14,998 nt of DNA, taken from assembly GCA_945637225.1 (NCBI GenBank), contig CALZDE010000028.1:1-14998 (forward strand), read 5' to 3'. The position numbers and the translations under genes were made by a program. The notes under the pieces are model-generated. The model saw only the letters and a program-made list of their open reading frames with translations. It had not been told where the DNA came from and did no database searches. This stretch comes from an uncultured Selenomonadaceae bacterium. GTDB lineage: Bacteria; Bacillota; Negativicutes; Selenomonadales; Selenomonadaceae. Positions 7,601-14,998 of this stretch are shown here, in pieces. The first letter of the stretch is position 1. Each line of letters opens with the position of its first letter.

Positions 7601-8564
7601 GGCATACTTAGATGATATCAGCGCTAAGCTGAAGGCTATCGGCTATGACCATGAAGAACTGCCAATTCCTGATGTAGCTGGTATTCATATCGCTACCCCT
7701 GTATTCGATGGTGCTAAGTCTGATAAGGTATTCCAGACAATTGAAGCTTCCGGTATGGATGCTGATGCCAAGACCGTTCTCTATGATGGACGTACTGGTG
7801 AGCCATTCGAGAACAAGGTAACTGTAGGCTGCGTTTACATGCTGAAGCTGCATCATCTGGTTGATGATAAGATTCATGCACGTTCTACCGGTCCTTACTC
7901 CTTAGTTACTCAGCAGCCACTGGGTGGTAAAGCTCAGTTCGGTGGCCAGCGTTTCGGTGAGATGGAGGTTTGGGCACTGGAGGCATACGGTGCAGCATAC
8001 ACTCTGCAGGAAATTCTTACCGTTAAGTCCGATGATGTTGTGGGCCGTGTAAAGACCTATGAGTCCATCGTTAAGGGTGAAAATATTCCTGAGCCAGGTG
8101 TTCCTGAGTCCTTCAAGGTACTCATTAAGGAATTACAGAGTATTGGCCTGGATATTGAAGTATTGTCTGAGGATGGCAAGGCAATTGCTATTAATGACGA
8201 TGATGATGAAATTATTGTAGATAATCCTGAAATGGGAGACTTGAATCTCAACGATGATATGCCTGCATTGAGCGTTGATGATGATGTCGACGATGATGGT
8301 GATAATGACTACGATGATGACTTTATGGACGTTGACAGCGATGATGATAGTGATCTGATCGCAAATGTTGACGATGATGATACTGACGAGTTGTCTGACG
8401 ATCGTGATCATGACTTTGATGCAGATGATTTAGACGAGGATGATTTAAGCCATCATCTCCACGATGACTTATCTGACGCTTTAGACGATGATTTGGATGA
8501 CACTGATAGCTTTGTTTCTCAGTTCACCCGTCATAGTGATGATTACAATCCAGATGATTATTAA
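4638..8564 (+). CDS. rpoB: DNA-directed RNA polymerase subunit beta
   Basis: The 1308-residue beta subunit of RNA polymerase, which forms one half of the active-site cleft. Protrusion and lobe sequences occupy the N-terminal third. The fork/rifampicin region (about residues 450-500) reads SSQLSQFMDQHNPLSELTHK, with Asp461, His471 and Ser476 matching E. coli Asp516, His526 and Ser531. The highly conserved GDKMSGRHGNKG lies at residues 904-915. The C-terminal clamp region ends near residue 1180 (IKELQSIGLDIEVL). Beyond that a tail from about residue 1187 to 1308 has no counterpart in the B. subtilis protein, which is about 1190 residues; it is 53 Asp in 122 residues, with few basic residues. 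Its stop codon overlaps the first candidate rpoC codon. Codon use is strongly biased, as expected for a highly expressed gene. The identity is certain; the role of the tail is unknown. Confidence 0.99.
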   Translation: MLFNPVQVGKRTRYSYAKIKEVMEMPHLLDIQRNSYKWFLDEGLQEIFRDISPISDYAGNLVLTFESFSLGTPKYDLDECKERDVNYAAPLKVSVRLFNKETQDIKEQEVFMGDFPLMTDTGTFIINGAERVIVSQLVRSPGAYYGKTIDSTGKALYNATVIPNRGAWIELETDVNDVIYVRIDRTRKLEATILVRALCKDFSNEQILALFNNDPRIAATLEKDTTTDTDEAMIAIYKKLRPGEPPAIESARTHLNNLFFDPKRYDLATVGRYKFIKKLGWKRRLQGHVLAQPLVDKETGEIILEADVEITPEMLEGITIEQERAIFDLDDEHTKPVELVIKVGDEGEEMHMLCSPTQDYYDRTITVADVISSISYMLNLMDGVGNTDDIDHLGNRRVRSVGELLQNQFRIGLSRMERVVRERMSVQDSEIITPQLLINIRPVVAAIKEFFGSSQLSQFMDQHNPLSELTHKRRLSALGPGGLSRERAGFEVRDVHNSHYGRMCPIETPEGPNIGLIGSLSNYARVNKFGFMETPYRRIDKENNRVTDEVQYMTADEEDNLVIAQANEPLDANNWFVNDRVIARQHEETLKIRREKVDYMDVSPKQVVSIATAMIPFLENDDANRALMGANMQRQAVPLLRTQAPLVGTGMEYKAACDSGVMVLAKRAGVVESVTANHIKIRANNGELDSYKLQKFVRSNQGTCINQVPIVYKGDEVFEKQPIADGPATDHGELALGYNVIVAYMPWEGYNYEDAILLSENLVKRDLYTSIHIEEYECEARDTKLGPEEITRDIPNVSEDALKDLDENGIICVGAEVRPGDILVGKVTPKGETELTAEERLLRAIFGEKAREVRDTSLRVPHGEAGKIVDVKIFSREKGDDTLSPGVNNMVRVYIAQKRKISVGDKMSGRHGNKGVVSRIMREEDMPFLPDGTPVDIVLNPLGVPSRMNIGQVLETHLGMAVRNIGTQIKKGQAMLQSEDEEIKAEGQAYLDDISAKLKAIGYDHEELPIPDVAGIHIATPVFDGAKSDKVFQTIEASGMDADAKTVLYDGRTGEPFENKVTVGCVYMLKLHHLVDDKIHARSTGPYSLVTQQPLGGKAQFGGQRFGEMEVWALEAYGAAYTLQEILTVKSDDVVGRVKTYESIVKGENIPEPGVPESFKVLIKELQSIGLDIEVLSEDGKAIAINDDDDEIIVDNPEMGDLNLNDDMPALSVDDDVDDDGDNDYDDDFMDVDSDDDSDLIANVDDDDTDELSDDRDHDFDADDLDEDDLSHHLHDDLSDALDDDLDDTDSFVSQFTRHSDDYNPDDY
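8196..8561 (+). repeat. Asp-codon-rich low-complexity tract encoding the RpoB tail
   Basis: This is a GAY-rich stretch in which 53 of 122 codons encode aspartate, arranged as irregular runs of two to four Asp separated by single hydrophobic or polar residues (DDDL, DDLDED, SDALDDD). The repeats are imperfect and use both GAT and GAC, which argues against a recent slippage artefact and for a maintained acidic, probably disordered tail. Confidence 0.85.
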
Positions 8565-8567
8565 TGG

Positions 8568-8574
8568 AAGGGAG
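8568..8574 (+). promoter_or_regulatory. Shine-Dalgarno site fixing a TTG start for rpoC
   Basis: AAGGGAG lies downstream of the ATG at 8564, which overlaps the rpoB stop, so that ATG cannot use it. It sits 10 nt before the TTG at 8585. Confidence 0.8.
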
Positions 8575-8584
8575 CGACAAGCCT

Positions 8585-11500
8585 TTGTTGGATGTAAATA
8601 ATTTCGATTCAATGCGTATCGGGCTGGCATCTCCAGAAAAGATTTTGGAGTGGTCCCACGGTGAGGTAAAGAAGCCAGAAACTATTAATTACCGTACCTT
8701 AAAGCCAGAGCGTGACGGTTTGTTCTGCGAGCGTATCTTTGGACCTACTCGTGACTGGGAATGCCATTGCGGTAAGTACAAGCGTATCCGTTTTGCTAAG
8801 CATGTCTGCGAGCGTTGCGGTGTTGAAGTAACTCGTTCTAAGGTTCGCCGTGAGCGTATGGGCCATATCAAGCTGGCAGCTCCTGTTTCCCATATTTGGT
8901 ATTTCAAGGGTATTCCAAGCCGTATGGGTCTGATTCTCGATGTATCTCCACGTAATTTGGAGAAGGTTCTGTATTTCGCCGCTTACATCGTAACTGATGC
9001 TGGTGAGTCTCCACTGATGGAGAAGCAGATACTCACTGAAAGAGAATATCATGACTACAAGGATATGTACCGTGACAAGCCTTTCGTAGCTAAGATGGGT
9101 GCTGAGGCTGTTAAGGAACTGCTGGAGAAGCTTGATTTAGAGGCTCTCCATGATGAGCTGACTGCTGAGCTGCGCCATGATGTAAGCGGCCAGAGAAAGC
9201 TCCGTGCTATCCGCCGTCTGGAAGTTGTGGAGTCTTTCCGCAAGTCCGGCAACAAGCCTTCCTGGATGATTATGGATGTTGTTCCAGTTATTCCTCCAGA
9301 ATTAAGACCAATGGTTCAGCTGGATGGTGGCCGTTTCGCTACTTCCGACCTGAATGATTTATATCGCCGTGTAATCAACCGTAACAACCGCTTGAAGCGT
9401 CTGCAGGAGTTAGGTGCTCCAGACATTATCGTTCGCAACGAGAAGCGTATGCTGCAGGAAGCAGTAGATGCCCTCATTGATAATGGCCGTCGTGGACGTC
9501 CTGTTACTGGTCCTGGCAACCGTGCACTGAAGTCCCTTTCCGATATGTTAAAGGGTAAGCAGGGCCGTTTCCGTCAGAATCTGCTCGGTAAGCGTGTTGA
9601 CTACTCTGGCCGTTCCGTTATCGTTGTAGGTCCTGAGCTGAAACTGCATCAGTGCGGTCTTCCTAAGGAAATGGCATTAGAGCTGTTTAAGCCATTTGTT
9701 ATGAAGAAGCTGGTTATGTCCGGTGCTGCTCAGAACATCAAGTCTGCAAAGCGCAAGGTTGAGCGTGCTACTCCTGAGGTATGGGATGTACTTGAGGAGG
9801 TAATCAAGGAGCATCCAGTTCTTCTGAACCGTGCACCTACCCTGCATCGCTTAGGTATTCAGGCATTCGAGCCAGTTCTGACTGAGGGTCGTGCTCTTAA
9901 GCTTCATCCTCTGGCATGTACTGCATATAACGCCGACTTCGATGGTGACCAGATGGCTATCCATCTGCCACTTTCCGCTGAGGCACAGGCTGAGGCTCGT
10001 GTACTGATGCTGGCAGCTAACCACATCCTTGCACCAAAGGATGGCGGTCCTATCATCGTTCCTTCTCAGGATATGGTACTTGGTTCTTACTATCTGACCA
10101 TTATCCGCGATACTGCACTTGGTCATGGCCGTGTATTCACTGGTATCAATGAAGCACTGCTGGCATATCAGCACAAGAACCTTGACCTGCAGGCACCTAT
10201 CAAGGTACGTATCCGTGAAAAGAATGAAAATGGTGAAATCGTAGACTTCGGTCTTGTTAATACTTCCTTAGGCCGTATGATCTTCAATGAGATTCTTCCA
10301 TTCAAGATTCGTGCGTACTACAAGAAGGAAGTTCCTGATATCAACCCGGAGACTGGCGAGCCTATGGAAACCAAGCATGAAGAGTGGTTCTTAGGTGAGA
10401 CCATGGCTAAGAAGCAGTTAGGCAAGCTGGTTGCTAAGTGCTTTGATAACCTTGGTGGCAGTCAGACTGCAGTTGTTATCGATAATGTAAAGAATCTTGG
10501 CTATCATTATGCTTGTATTGCAGGTATGACCGTAGCCATTGCCGATATCAAGGTTCCTCCAAAGAAGCCTGCTATGCTGCAGGAAACTCGTGATCGTGTA
10601 GATAAGGTCGAGAAGCAGATGAATCGCGGTCTTATCACCGATGAGGAGCGTTATAACAAGGTAATTAAGCTCTGGAATAAGACTACTGATGACGTTGCAG
10701 ATGCCATGATGGAAAACATGGATCTCTTCAACCCAATCCGTATGATGGCTGATTCCGGTGCCCGCGGTAATAAACAGCAGATGCGTCAGCTGGCAGGTAT
10801 GCGTGGTCTGATGGCTGGTCCTTCCGGTAAGACCATCGAGATTCCTATTACCGCAAACTTCCGTGAAGGTCTGTCCGTATCCGATTACTTCATTTCCTCT
10901 CATGGTGCTCGTAAGGGTCTGACTGATACCGCGCTTCGTACCGCTGACTCCGGTTACCTGACTCGTCGTCTGGTTGACGTATCTCAGGACGTAATTGTTC
11001 GTGAGGACGACTGTGACGTTGTAGGTATTAACCTGGTTCGTGAGCGTGCCCGTCTTGCAGTAAGTGCAGCAGATGCTATTGAGCAGCTGAAGGAAACCCT
11101 CATTGACCGCCGTTTGGCAGCTGATGTAATCAATCCTGAGACTGGTGAAGTTCTCTTTGAGAAGGACAGCCTTATTACTGAGGAAGAGCTGAAGGTAATT
11201 GGTGAGTGCGGTGTAGCTGAGCTGGTTCTCCGTGGTACCACTGGTGCTGCTGACAGCGTAATGAACAACGCTACCGTTACCGAGACTATTTCTCTGGGTG
11301 CTCCAGAGGAACATTCCCGCGCCGCAATCAAGAAGGCCATGATCATTCAGATGATGGGCAAGGACACTACCAATGCTGTGCTTGACAGTGAGGGTAATGA
11401 AATTGTACCTGCTGGTGTACCTCTTACTGAGGAGTATATCGAGGCTGTTCTTTCTAGCGATGCGAAGGAAGTTAAGGTTAGAAATAACAATATCCGTGGT

Positions 11501-12667
11501 ATCGAGGTTGAGGCAATCACCGAGAACAACGGTATTATCGAACCTCTTAGCGAGCGTATCGTAGGCCGTGTACTGGCTGAGGATATTATCAATCCAGAAA
11601 CTAATGAGAAGATTGCTTCCATTAATGACTATGTTGATAACAAGCTGGCTGATGAAATCTGCAAGGTTCGTGATAAGGTATCCATCCGTTCCGTACTGAC
11701 CTGTAAGTCTCAGTATGGTGTCTGCATAAAGTGCTATGGCCGTGACCTGGCTAATGCTACCGAGGTAAACGTAGGTGAGGCTGTTGGTATTATCGCCGCT
11801 CAGTCCATCGGTGAGCCTGGTACTCAGCTGACCATGCGTACATTCCATACCGGTGGTGTCGCAGGTGAGGATATTACACAGGGTCTGCCTCGTGTCGAGG
11901 AATTGTTTGAGGCCCGCAAGCCTAAGCACAATGCAATCATTGCTGAAATTGAAGGTACTGTTGCAATTTCTGAGCATAATGGTCTTTATAAGGTTACCAT
12001 TACCCCAACTGCTGGTGATGCAAAGGAATACGATATTCCATTCGGTTCCCGTCTCGCTTGCAAGCAGGGCCAGCATATCATGCCAGGCGGTAAGCTTACT
12101 GAAGGTTCCATTAATCCACATGACATCCTGCGTGTATGCGGCCTGAAGGAAACACAGAGATATCTGGTATATGAAGTACAGAAGGTTTATAAGACTCAGG
12201 GTGTTGGTATCAACGATAAGCATATCGAGGTTATGGTTCGTCAGATGCTTCACAAAGTTAAGATTGAGGACTCCGGCAGCACCGATTTCCTGCCAAACGA
12301 GTACATCGATATCAATATCTTTGAGGCAGCTAATACCAAGGCAATCGAGGATGGCGGTCTGCCAGCTGTGGCTAAGCCAATCCTGCTGGGTATTACCAAG
12401 GCTTCTCTGGCAACTGACTCCTTCCTGTCTGCTGCATCCTTCCAGGAAACCACTCGTGTCCTGACTGATGCTGCTATCAAGGGTAAGATTGATCCTCTGA
12501 TTGGTCTGAAGGAGAACGTAATTATCGGTAAGCTGATTCCAGCTGGTACTGGTATGGGCCGTTACAGAAACATCCGCGTAGTTTACGAGGGTGACAACAA
12601 AGAGGAAGAAGCTCCAGCAGACGACAAGACAGCTGAAAATGATATCCTCAGTGAATTAGCAGAGTAA
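8585..12667 (+). CDS. rpoC: DNA-directed RNA polymerase subunit beta'
   Basis: The 1360-residue beta' catalytic subunit. The TTG start gives MLDVNNFDS, matching the Firmicutes N terminus, which in B. subtilis also begins at a TTG codon. Zinc site 1 is Cys60, Cys62, Cys75 and Cys78. The catalytic NADFDGDQ motif places the magnesium-binding aspartates at 451, 453 and 455. The bridge helix runs from about residue 770 (SSHGARKGLTDTALRTADSG). The trigger loop (TMRTFHTGGVAGED, from 1083) is uninterrupted, so the E. coli-type insertion is absent. Zinc site 2 is Cys810, Cys1040, Cys1047 and Cys1050. In E. coli the first two of these are about 74 residues apart; here they are 230 apart, because of an insertion described separately. 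The gene is translationally linked to rpoB and is followed by a terminator. The C terminus is mildly acidic. Confidence 0.98.
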   Translation: MLDVNNFDSMRIGLASPEKILEWSHGEVKKPETINYRTLKPERDGLFCERIFGPTRDWECHCGKYKRIRFAKHVCERCGVEVTRSKVRRERMGHIKLAAPVSHIWYFKGIPSRMGLILDVSPRNLEKVLYFAAYIVTDAGESPLMEKQILTEREYHDYKDMYRDKPFVAKMGAEAVKELLEKLDLEALHDELTAELRHDVSGQRKLRAIRRLEVVESFRKSGNKPSWMIMDVVPVIPPELRPMVQLDGGRFATSDLNDLYRRVINRNNRLKRLQELGAPDIIVRNEKRMLQEAVDALIDNGRRGRPVTGPGNRALKSLSDMLKGKQGRFRQNLLGKRVDYSGRSVIVVGPELKLHQCGLPKEMALELFKPFVMKKLVMSGAAQNIKSAKRKVERATPEVWDVLEEVIKEHPVLLNRAPTLHRLGIQAFEPVLTEGRALKLHPLACTAYNADFDGDQMAIHLPLSAEAQAEARVLMLAANHILAPKDGGPIIVPSQDMVLGSYYLTIIRDTALGHGRVFTGINEALLAYQHKNLDLQAPIKVRIREKNENGEIVDFGLVNTSLGRMIFNEILPFKIRAYYKKEVPDINPETGEPMETKHEEWFLGETMAKKQLGKLVAKCFDNLGGSQTAVVIDNVKNLGYHYACIAGMTVAIADIKVPPKKPAMLQETRDRVDKVEKQMNRGLITDEERYNKVIKLWNKTTDDVADAMMENMDLFNPIRMMADSGARGNKQQMRQLAGMRGLMAGPSGKTIEIPITANFREGLSVSDYFISSHGARKGLTDTALRTADSGYLTRRLVDVSQDVIVREDDCDVVGINLVRERARLAVSAADAIEQLKETLIDRRLAADVINPETGEVLFEKDSLITEEELKVIGECGVAELVLRGTTGAADSVMNNATVTETISLGAPEEHSRAAIKKAMIIQMMGKDTTNAVLDSEGNEIVPAGVPLTEEYIEAVLSSDAKEVKVRNNNIRGIEVEAITENNGIIEPLSERIVGRVLAEDIINPETNEKIASINDYVDNKLADEICKVRDKVSIRSVLTCKSQYGVCIKCYGRDLANATEVNVGEAVGIIAAQSIGEPGTQLTMRTFHTGGVAGEDITQGLPRVEELFEARKPKHNAIIAEIEGTVAISEHNGLYKVTITPTAGDAKEYDIPFGSRLACKQGQHIMPGGKLTEGSINPHDILRVCGLKETQRYLVYEVQKVYKTQGVGINDKHIEVMVRQMLHKVKIEDSGSTDFLPNEYIDINIFEAANTKAIEDGGLPAVAKPILLGITKASLATDSFLSAASFQETTRVLTDAAIKGKIDPLIGLKENVIIGKLIPAGTGMGRYRNIRVVYEGDNKEEEAPADDKTAENDILSELAE
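11099..11695 (+). repeat. Three diverged copies of a module within RpoC, two of them in a lineage-specific insertion
   Basis: Residues 839-884 (IDRRLAADVINPETGEVLF to AELVLRG), about 919-967 (DTTNAVLDSEGNEIVPAG to EVKVRN) and 990-1037 (IVGRVLAEDIINPETNEKI to VSIRS) share a pattern. Each has a short strand, then an Asn/Asp-x-Glu-x-Gly/Asn-Glu turn, a strand, an acidic helix (TEEE, TEEY, DNKL) and a final strand ending in Val-x-Arg or a similar residue. The third copy corresponds to the segment conserved in other bacteria just before zinc site 2. The first two have no counterpart in B. subtilis or E. coli beta' as I know them. The alignment was made by eye. Confidence 0.6.
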
Positions 12668-12690
12668 TTCCTAATAAAAGTAAAATATGT

Positions 12691-12725
12691 CCCCGTCATG
12701 AGTAATCATGGCGGGGCTTTTCTTG
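12691..12725 (+). terminator. Intrinsic terminator of the rpoB-rpoC operon
   Basis: CCCCGTCATGA (12691-12701) and TCATGGCGGGG (12706-12716) form an 11-bp stem with one T-G wobble and a GTAA loop, followed by CTTTTCTT. It lies 23 nt after the rpoC stop. Confidence 0.92.
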
Positions 12726-12751
12726 ACAAAATTACGATAAAAGTGTAATAT
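12723..12751 (+). promoter_or_regulatory. Sigma-A-type promoter of the ATPase operon
   Basis: A consensus -35 TTGACA (12723-12728), a 17-nt spacer and -10 TAATAT (12746-12751). The -35 box begins inside the T-rich tail of the rpoC terminator. Transcription should start near 12758, about 50 nt before the GTG start codon. Confidence 0.8.
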
Positions 12752-12794
12752 TAGATATAATTGGTATCGCATAATTTCAATAAATAATGATTTC

Positions 12795-12799
12795 AAGGA
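12795..12799 (+). promoter_or_regulatory. Shine-Dalgarno site fixing the ATPase start
   Basis: AAGGA ends 1 nt before an in-frame GTG at 12801, too close to serve it, but 10 nt before the GTG at 12810. The later codon is taken as the start. Confidence 0.7.
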
Positions 12800-12809
12800 T
12801 GTGGATTTT

Positions 12810-14765
12810 GTGGCTATAGGTTGGAATTTTCCTAGTAATAATTTTGGAACTGTAAATGGTATAGGTGAAGCTGGTATAGAAACTTTTAAGGGCAGTCCTT
12901 ATAAATCGTTAGCTAGAGAAATTTGTCAAAATTCTTTGGATGCTAAAATTGATAACGGACACCCTGTAAGAGTTGAATTTTCATGCAGTAAATTATCCGT
13001 AGATGATGATATTCTAAATGATTTTTCATCGTTAAAAAATGCTATAGAAGCTTGTTACACTTTTTGGTATAAACAAAATAACAAGAAAATAAAAGATTTT
13101 TTTCATAAAGCATTAAAACTTATAAATAGTGGAACAATTTCATTGTTAAGAATTAGTGATTTCAATACCAGAGGTTTAGAAGGTTCAGATGAAGAATATA
13201 ATTCACCTTGGCAAAATCTTGTAAAATCTGCTGGCGTATCAGATAAAAGTGGCAGTTCTGGCGGCAGTTTTGGTATAGGAAAATCCGCTCCATTTGCCTG
13301 TTCATCATTAAGAACAATTTTGTATTCTACACAGGATATTAGCGGTTTAAAGGCAACGCAGGGAATTGCTAAATTAGTTTCATTTGAAAAAGGACGTCAT
13401 GAAGTATCTAATAACATTGATCCAATAACTACAGGAACTGGTTATTATGGAAATATTAATAAAAACTCTGCTATAAAAAAATGTATGTCATGGGATAAGA
13501 ATTTTACTCGTAAAGAGTCAGGGACAGATGTTTTTATTTTAGGTTTTAACGATGAAGACTGTTGGGAGACTGAAATAATAGCTTCTATATTGGATGATTT
13601 TTTAGTTGCAATTTATAATAATGCTTTAGAAGTAAATGTAAGTAATACTTTAATAAACAAAGACACTTTATCAAATATTGTAGAAAAATATAAGGATAAT
13701 GCAAAATTAGCATATAACTATTATCAAGTTTTAACAAGTGAAAAATCAGTTGAGTTAGAAGAAGACTATGCTGGTTTAGGAAATATTGAAGTTCATATAC
13801 TTTTACAAAATGATTTACATAGACGTGTAATGATGACACGTATGAATGGCATGAAGGTATTTGATCAGAAGAATTTTCCATCAGCTATACAATTTGCTGG
13901 AATATGTATTTTAAAAGATGAAAAAATAAATGAATATTTTAGAGAAATGGAAAATCCTCAGCATAATGCATGGGAGCCAGAGCGTCATAGCAAGAAAACG
14001 CAGGCTAAACAACTAAAGCAGGGACTATATAAAAGATTAAAAGAAGTAATTTTGGAATTAGGTAAAAAAACTCCAACAGATAGTCTAGATGCTGAGGGCG
14101 TAGGAGAATATTTACCAGATAATAGTATTATTGAAAACGGATCAGATAATTATGAAGGTTTATCAAATAGGACAAAAGGGATAAATATTAATACTAAGGA
14201 AATTAAGGGAAATCTTAAATCTAACAGTAATGAATTAAATCCTGAGAACGATAAAAAGTCTGAAGATGATAAAAATATGGATGATAATACAGAGGGGAAT
14301 GGCAGTAAAGATTACGCAAATGATAAGAAAAATATAAGTGATATTGGTACAGGTTATGGCAAAAATCAAGGCGATAATGCTGGTACAAACGGCGAAGGTA
14401 AAGAAAAAAAGATAAAGAAAGAACGTAAAACGCCTGAAATTATAAGAAAAAAAATAAATACTTCAAAAACTGCAATAAGGATAATGAATTTAGATAAAAG
14501 AAAAAATCTGTATAGGCTTATCTTTACACCTGTTAATACTATTGAGAGAGCACAATTACAGTTTAAATTATCTGGTGAACAAAGTAATGTAGATGTAAAT
14601 ATTTTATCTGCGAAAAATATTAATACGGGACGTGGTTTAAAATTTGAAAAAAATGCGATTAATATTTATAAAGTTGAAGGTAAGAAAAAATTGATTGTTG
14701 ATTTTACAATAGATTATGCAGAAAATAGTTCGATGGAGGTAATGCTTTATGGACATAAGGGCTAG
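12810..14765 (+). CDS. GHKL-type (Hsp90/MutL-like) ATPase, putative defence-locus component
   Basis: A 651-residue protein with a GHKL ATP-binding fold in its N-terminal third. The N box is REICQNSLDA with Glu37, Asn41 and Asp44. A modified G1 box, ISDFNTRGL, has Asp117 and Gly122. The glycine lid is GGSFGIGK at residues 151-158. Residues about 160-420 would be the transducer-like region (GTDVFILGF, then MMTRMNGMKVFDQ). Residues about 424-548 are low-complexity, rich in Asn, Asp, Lys and Gly, and look like a disordered linker. A C-terminal region of about 100 residues is predicted mostly beta. No membrane segment or signal peptide is seen. Related bacterial GHKL ATPases (MutL/MORC-like) occur in restriction and anti-phage loci, so that role is proposed here, not shown. 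The gene is AT-rich with A/T-ending codons, unlike rpoB-rpoC. It has its own promoter, and the next gene overlaps its end. I do not recognise the exact family. Confidence 0.75.
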   Translation: MAIGWNFPSNNFGTVNGIGEAGIETFKGSPYKSLAREICQNSLDAKIDNGHPVRVEFSCSKLSVDDDILNDFSSLKNAIEACYTFWYKQNNKKIKDFFHKALKLINSGTISLLRISDFNTRGLEGSDEEYNSPWQNLVKSAGVSDKSGSSGGSFGIGKSAPFACSSLRTILYSTQDISGLKATQGIAKLVSFEKGRHEVSNNIDPITTGTGYYGNINKNSAIKKCMSWDKNFTRKESGTDVFILGFNDEDCWETEIIASILDDFLVAIYNNALEVNVSNTLINKDTLSNIVEKYKDNAKLAYNYYQVLTSEKSVELEEDYAGLGNIEVHILLQNDLHRRVMMTRMNGMKVFDQKNFPSAIQFAGICILKDEKINEYFREMENPQHNAWEPERHSKKTQAKQLKQGLYKRLKEVILELGKKTPTDSLDAEGVGEYLPDNSIIENGSDNYEGLSNRTKGININTKEIKGNLKSNSNELNPENDKKSEDDKNMDDNTEGNGSKDYANDKKNISDIGTGYGKNQGDNAGTNGEGKEKKIKKERKTPEIIRKKINTSKTAIRIMNLDKRKNLYRLIFTPVNTIERAQLQFKLSGEQSNVDVNILSAKNINTGRGLKFEKNAINIYKVEGKKKLIVDFTIDYAENSSMEVMLYGHKG

Positions 14766-14998
14766 ATTATATCCACATCCTGTATTAACCTCATATAGTG
14801 ATGATTATATTGATAGTGAATTTTCTTTTAATGTAAATATAGAAAACACTGACAATGATATTAGATTGAAGTTTAATATTATTTTAGATAATGAAGAATT
14901 ACAATATTTGATTAACAATAATAGTGCAGAATATGTTATTCATATAGAATGTACTCAGACATGTTATAGAAAAATAATTCATACTTCATATACACAGC
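14749..14998 (+). CDS. Hypothetical protein, 5' part only (runs off the window)
   Basis: The first 83 residues of a gene that continues past the window end. The ATG at 14749 is preceded by GGAGG (14735-14739) with a 9-nt gap and overlaps the ATPase gene by 17 nt in another frame, which suggests translational coupling and joint function. The visible part begins MDIRARLYPHPVLTSYSDDY, then reads as alternating hydrophobic and polar residues consistent with beta strands, and includes a Cys-x4-Cys pair (IECTQTCYRK). There is no signal peptide or membrane segment. I do not recognise the family. Base composition matches the ATPase gene, so both were probably acquired together. Confidence 0.8.
   Translation, partial: MDIRARLYPHPVLTSYSDDYIDSEFSFNVNIENTDNDIRLKFNIILDNEELQYLINNNSAEYVIHIECTQTCYRKIIHTSYTQ

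Noticed and set aside
8564..8584. ATG start for rpoC overlapping the rpoB stop, adding seven residues (MEGSDKP).
   Set aside because: The Shine-Dalgarno sequence lies after this ATG, and the TTG at 8585 gives the N terminus expected for Firmicutes RpoC.
10418..12253. A 611-codon open frame on the minus strand opposite rpoC.
   Set aside because: It lies wholly inside rpoC. Its translation has no recognisable domain, and it is explained by the biased codon use of rpoC, which leaves few stop codons on the opposite strand.
1..14998. CRISPR arrays, tRNA or rRNA genes, insertion sequences and integrase attachment repeats.
   Set aside because: None was seen on reading. No regularly spaced repeats, cloverleaf-like sequence, transposase text or long terminal repeats were found.

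Overview
The window looks like a chromosomal segment from an anaerobic, Gram-negative-type Firmicute (Negativicutes, Selenomonas/Anaerovibrio-like). That placement is inferred from Firmicutes-type RpoB and RpoC, including a TTG-started rpoC whose first residues read MLDVNNF, from a Firmicutes-style flagellin, and from moderate to low GC with strong Shine-Dalgarno sites. The genus cannot be fixed from sequence alone. All genes supported here lie on the + strand.

Region 1 (1-4364) holds three tightly spaced genes that are probably one transcript. They are a Cof-type HAD phosphatase, a flagellin whose variable domain has been replaced by a zinc metallopeptidase (a flagellinolysin), and a phosphoglucomutase/phosphomannomutase-family enzyme. 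A clear intrinsic terminator ends the unit.

Region 2 (4365-12725) is the rpoB-rpoC operon. It has its own near-consensus extended -10 promoter, a 5' leader of about 220 nt with strong potential for alternative base pairing, and a terminator after rpoC. The usual upstream ribosomal protein genes (rplJ, rplL) are not adjacent. Both large RNA polymerase subunits carry unusual additions. RpoB ends in a 122-residue tail that is 43% aspartate. RpoC carries roughly 150 extra residues between the first and second cysteines of its second zinc site, and these appear to be two diverged copies of a module whose third copy is the conserved segment.

Region 3 (12723-14998) starts with a strong promoter abutting the rpoC terminator. 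Composition then changes sharply to AT-rich with different codon use. It encodes a GHKL-type ATPase of 651 residues with a long low-complexity linker, overlapped by 17 nt by a second gene that runs off the window. The pair looks like the start of a horizontally acquired, possibly anti-phage, multigene locus. Its function is inferred, not shown.

Starts for the mutase, rpoB, rpoC and the ATPase were moved inward from the longest open frames, because in each case the Shine-Dalgarno sequence overlaps or follows the upstream candidate start.
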